Of a stretch of 9,397 nucleotides of DNA, positions 6,690 through 9,397 are shown in pieces. Made by a program: the position numbers and the translations under genes. Position 1 is the first letter of the stretch, and each line of letters begins with the position of its first letter. The notes beneath the pieces are model-generated. The model did not search any database and was not told the origin of the DNA. It saw only the letters and a program-made list of their open reading frames with translations. The stretch comes from Verrucomicrobiota bacterium (GTDB lineage Bacteria; Verrucomicrobiota; Verrucomicrobiia; Opitutales; Seribacteraceae), in assembly GCA_014382645.1 (NCBI GenBank), contig JACNJI010000162.1:1-9397 (forward strand). Reading direction: 5' to 3'.

Positions 6690-8626
6690 GGCAGGAGGGT
6701 AACCTTAGAGGGTTGGGCGAGGCTTTTGAGAAGCGGTACGTCGAAATGCTCCAGCAATCCGAAGCAAAGGAGTTCCGGATATTTGTTGGCTCCCCAATTG
6801 TTGTTGAGAATCTCCTTCAAGCTTTTAAGGGAATCGTGGGCTTCTAGTGAGCCGATGGCTTTCTTTTCAAGAACTGCGGCGATGAGAGCGAAGAGGCTTG
6901 AACGGGGTCCGTATGAACGAATCTCCACGGCGGTTCCGGCATTCTCTCTCAACCAACTGGCAGAGGCGGCAATCTGCGAGGCTTGAATTCCGAGAGGTCG
7001 TTCCCCTACGGCGGCAACCAAGATGGCGAAGAGGAAGTCATGGGTACGAATCTTGGATTCGCCGAAATAGAAAGGGTCGATGGCGAGAACGCGCTTCCCC
7101 TCGGCGAGTGCTCTTGCCACTTCCTTGGCGAGCTTGGCTCTCCCCGAATCACCTACGAGCAAGACGGTTCCTTTGGGTTTCGCGGGGACGAACTCGGTTG
7201 CGGGCGACGACCATTCCTTGCCGAAACGGAACAAGCGGTGGATGACTTTCATTTCGTCGAGCTTTTCTTCGGCAATAATGTCTGCCTTCGCCTCGTAGTT
7301 GGTGAAGTGGATCGTTTCCTTCAGAAGATTGCTGGCCAACCTGCGAAAACCTTCAGGCGTGGTTTGCCTTTTCGGAAATGGATTCCTTGGCAAGTCTTTG
7401 GCAAGTCTCAGGGCGATCTTGTTGAAATTCAAATTGTCCTCCGGCAAAGGGACCACAAGTTCGTCATAAGTCTTCACCTCATCCCCCGATGGAATTTCCT
7501 TCCAGTCGTAATCGGGATTTTTCGGGTAAAAGACATCGCCGAGAATCCTGTAGAGCTGCTGCCGATTGTCCTTCTCGAAGTTGTGGGTGCCCGGATCGTG
7601 GTTGATGTGCGAACGCAAGAACTTTTCCCGGCCCAGCAAGGCGAATTTCGGCTTGGCCGCCTCCATCAACGGAGGCAAAGAGTGAGGCGCGGCGAAGCAA
7701 CATTTGTCCTGTGCGTTTTTCGTCAGGAGCAGAGCCCGATCCGAAAGCATGGCTGTAAGGTGCGTGTAATCGGCGATGGTGGCGAGATCGTTCGGTGTTT
7801 GTTCGGAGTCCCCTAGATCGGAGAAGTGGCGTGCCCGTGTTTTAAAGCTCGAATAGCCTGCAACGGGGTTTGCAAGCTTAACCCGGTGGTCGAGAGAACT
7901 GAAGAAAATTGTTTGCCAACCACCTCCCGAAAGGCCCGCTACGGCTACGCGTTCGGGATCTGCGTTGGGATGAGAGAGAAGCAGGTCGAGGGCCCGTGAA
8001 CAGTTCAGAAAGAAGGGCGTAAGGCCACTAGTGCCACATAAGTCGAGTTGGCCGAGCTGGTAATGCACGACGCCTTTTCGGAGCTGGCCCATACCGATCC
8101 ACTCCACGTTTAGTGCGAGCATGCCGCGCTTGGCTTGGTTTATGCAGCGGATTTGTTTGTAGTCGAGTGCCTTGCCCGCACTACCGTGTCCGTTCACGTT
8201 AACCACGACCGGTACCTTTCCAGACAACTTTTCCGGTTCGTAGAGCAACGCCGGGGCCCACCATCCCGGAAGGATTTCAAAGCGTAGTTTCCGAATACGG
8301 TAGCCCGGAAGGTTTTCCATAACCTCGTCCCACACCACTTTCGTTTTAGCATTTCGCCATTTTTTCCCTTCCGATCCTCGGAAGACGATTTTGTCTAGAA
8401 CCTCTCGTCGAATACGGGTTGATTCCTTAAGCCATGCATTGGGTTCCTTGAAATCGGGAACATCGGGAACCCGACTTTCGCAAAAGGCTTGAACCTCCTC
8501 AAGGGATTGGTCTGCCGTAAGGATGGGTCGGGACAATTGCTTCTCGATGTCCTCGAGAGAGGGTTTCTCCGCCCCAAGGAGTATGGGTAGGAGTAGAGAT
8601 GAGAGAAGATGGGAGAAGCGTTTCAT
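6686..8626 (-). CDS. Secreted alpha/beta hydrolase, acetyl-xylan-esterase-like, with degenerate second domain
   Basis: A 646-residue exported esterase, probably deacylating a polysaccharide such as acetylated xylan. Residues 1-19 look like a Sec signal peptide. The first hydrolase domain spans about 90-370: HGSAG (147-151) near the oxyanion hole, nucleophile elbow GLSGGG with Ser233, Asp307 in NAQDKCCF as the likely acid, and His348 in DPGTHNF as the likely base. After a linker, residues about 485-646 look like half of a second alpha/beta hydrolase: a beta strand and loop GTVLLVGDSGR, then VLAIDPFYFGES, then SYGPRSS (571-577) where an elbow would fall but without GxSxG. That part is probably structural. 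The gene lies 19 bp downstream of the CE15 gene on the same strand and overlaps the PhoD gene by 4 bp. Substrate is inferred from neighbours; a peptidase or a lactonase of the same fold is the main alternative. Confidence 0.88.
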   Translation of the reverse strand: MKRFSHLLSSLLLPILLGAEKPSLEDIEKQLSRPILTADQSLEEVQAFCESRVPDVPDFKEPNAWLKESTRIRREVLDKIVFRGSEGKKWRNAKTKVVWDEVMENLPGYRIRKLRFEILPGWWAPALLYEPEKLSGKVPVVVNVNGHGSAGKALDYKQIRCINQAKRGMLALNVEWIGMGQLRKGVVHYQLGQLDLCGTSGLTPFFLNCSRALDLLLSHPNADPERVAVAGLSGGGWQTIFFSSLDHRVKLANPVAGYSSFKTRARHFSDLGDSEQTPNDLATIADYTHLTAMLSDRALLLTKNAQDKCCFAAPHSLPPLMEAAKPKFALLGREKFLRSHINHDPGTHNFEKDNRQQLYRILGDVFYPKNPDYDWKEIPSGDEVKTYDELVVPLPEDNLNFNKIALRLAKDLPRNPFPKRQTTPEGFRRLASNLLKETIHFTNYEAKADIIAEEKLDEMKVIHRLFRFGKEWSSPATEFVPAKPKGTVLLVGDSGRAKLAKEVARALAEGKRVLAIDPFYFGESKIRTHDFLFAILVAAVGERPLGIQASQIAASASWLRENAGTAVEIRSYGPRSSLFALIAAVLEKKAIGSLEAHDSLKSLKEILNNNWGANKYPELLCFGLLEHFDVPLLKSLAQPSKVTLLP

Positions 8627-8645
8627 CGTTAGTAGTCCAAAAGCT

Positions 8646-9395
8646 TTACTTGAGGTGCTTGTCTGCGAAATTCAGGTATTGCTCCCAATCGAAGCTGGTT
8701 ACGTCGTGCTTGCCCGTCCGTACATGGTAGCCAATCCGTCCGTGGACGGGCTTGTTGACAGGAGGTTGCTTACTAGCCCCGAATGAATGCCCGAACAATT
8801 GGTAGACTGGCTCTGCATTCAGCGCTGAAAGGAATTCGCCGTTGGGATCGGCCCACCTGTCGCCCTCGGCGGATGCGATGTACACGGGTCGCGGGGCGGC
8901 CAAGGCAATAAGCATGTGCTGGTCTACGGGACACTCGTCTTCCTTGTCATTGTACTTCTTGTAGTTCCCACAGAACCAGTGAGGGAAAGAGGTGTTGATG
9001 CGCTTGACGGTTTCGCCGAACCTACGTCGACTCAGGGCTGCCCCGCCACAACCCGAGTCATTGGAAATGACGAGAGCAAAGCGTTCGTCTGCGGCCCCTG
9101 CCCACAGGGAAGTTTTGCCGAGCCGGGAGTGGCCCATGACCGCGACTCGTTTGGCGTCCACATTCGCATCAGTCTCAAGATAATCCAGACCGCGGCTAAG
9201 GCCCCAAGCCCAACCTGCGATGGATGCCCAGTCAGTCGGCTTGCGCTTCTTCGCACTTTTCGGAGGGAAGAGCGGGTGGGGACCATTTTCGTAGCCGTCA
9301 TGGAAATCCGGATCAATGTCTCCGCAATAGATCGTGCCAAAGGCATAGCCTCTGGATATGATGGTCTCGATGTCCCAGCGTGAGGCCCGACCACC
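8646..9395 (-). CDS. Glucuronoyl esterase, carbohydrate esterase family 15 (5'-truncated)
   Basis: Cleaves the ester between 4-O-methyl-glucuronic acid of glucuronoxylan and lignin alcohols. The right window edge cuts off the N-terminus; 249 residues remain. Numbered from the edge, GHSRLGK (88-94) contains the CE15 G-x-S-R-x-G-K signature with nucleophile Ser90, [11 protein letters not shown] (111-121) is the next conserved block, and GKHDVT (228-233) carries the probable catalytic His230. [13 protein letters not shown] (6-18) and the following Gly-Asp-Ile-Asp-Pro-Asp are typical of bacterial members. The canonical acid position holds Asp113 rather than Glu; the [11 protein letters not shown] segment (174-184) supplies alternative acids. 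The fragment covers the C-terminal part of the catalytic domain and ends with no extra module. It is the first visible gene of the minus-strand run. A signal peptide is expected but lies outside the window. Confidence 0.92.
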   Translation of the reverse strand, partial: GGRASRWDIETIISRGYAFGTIYCGDIDPDFHDGYENGPHPLFPPKSAKKRKPTDWASIAGWAWGLSRGLDYLETDANVDAKRVAVMGHSRLGKTSLWAGAADERFALVISNDSGCGGAALSRRRFGETVKRINTSFPHWFCGNYKKYNDKEDECPVDQHMLIALAAPRPVYIASAEGDRWADPNGEFLSALNAEPVYQLFGHSFGASKQPPVNKPVHGRIGYHVRTGKHDVTSFDWEQYLNFADKHLK

Positions 9396-9397
9396 TC

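Noticed and set aside
6983..7816. 277-codon plus-strand frame opposite the alpha/beta hydrolase
   Set aside because: Shadow of a strongly supported gene on the other strand; Arg- and Gly-rich with no recognisable motif.
1..9397. CRISPR array, insertion sequence, defence or toxin-antitoxin system
   Set aside because: No regularly spaced repeats, transposase, or paired small toxin/antitoxin genes are visible on either strand.

Overview
The window looks like chromosomal DNA from a Verrucomicrobiota or Planctomycetota-type bacterium. This is inferred from gene content, not from a marker gene. A DUF1501 protein with a twin-arginine leader, a bacterial glucuronoyl esterase (CE15), a secreted acetyl-xylan-esterase-like hydrolase and a PhoD-like phosphatase sit together in one run of genes. 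Coding density is high, base composition is moderately GC-rich, and most starts lack a strong Shine-Dalgarno.

Layout. Bases 2-100 hold the probable C-terminal end of an unrecognised plus-strand gene. Bases 101-610 are mostly non-coding. They contain the 5' half of a tRNA-Met(CAU) gene on the minus strand, with no recognisable 3' half, and next to it two inverted repeats and a short direct repeat. This resembles a tRNA cut by a recombination or integration event. Bases 611-4099 (+) encode a very long enzyme that I identify as the pyrophosphate-dependent phosphoenolpyruvate carboxykinase (PPi-PEPCK, EC 4.1.1.38), which is unrelated in length and layout to the common ATP or GTP enzymes. Bases 4135-9395 (-) form a tight four-gene run that converges on it.

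The minus-strand run reads, in order of transcription: CE15 glucuronoyl esterase (5' end outside the window), alpha/beta hydrolase of the acetyl-xylan-esterase type, PhoD-like phosphatase (its start overlaps the preceding stop, ATGA), then DUF1501. Gaps are 19, -4 and 32 bp, so they are probably one operon whose promoter lies beyond base 9397. Three of the four products show an export signal; the N-terminus of the fourth (CE15) is missing. Together they suggest extracytoplasmic removal of ester and phosphoester groups from plant-type or algal polysaccharide. The CE15 enzyme would split glucuronic acid esters, the second hydrolase would remove acyl groups, and the roles of PhoD and DUF1501 in this setting are open. 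The PPi-PEPCK is a cytoplasmic central-carbon enzyme and belongs to a separate transcription unit.

I see no CRISPR array, insertion sequence, toxin-antitoxin pair or defence system. The parts most worth following up are the PPi-PEPCK, the half tRNA with its flanking repeats, and a DUF1501 protein in an esterase operon without its usual DUF1549/DUF1553 partner.
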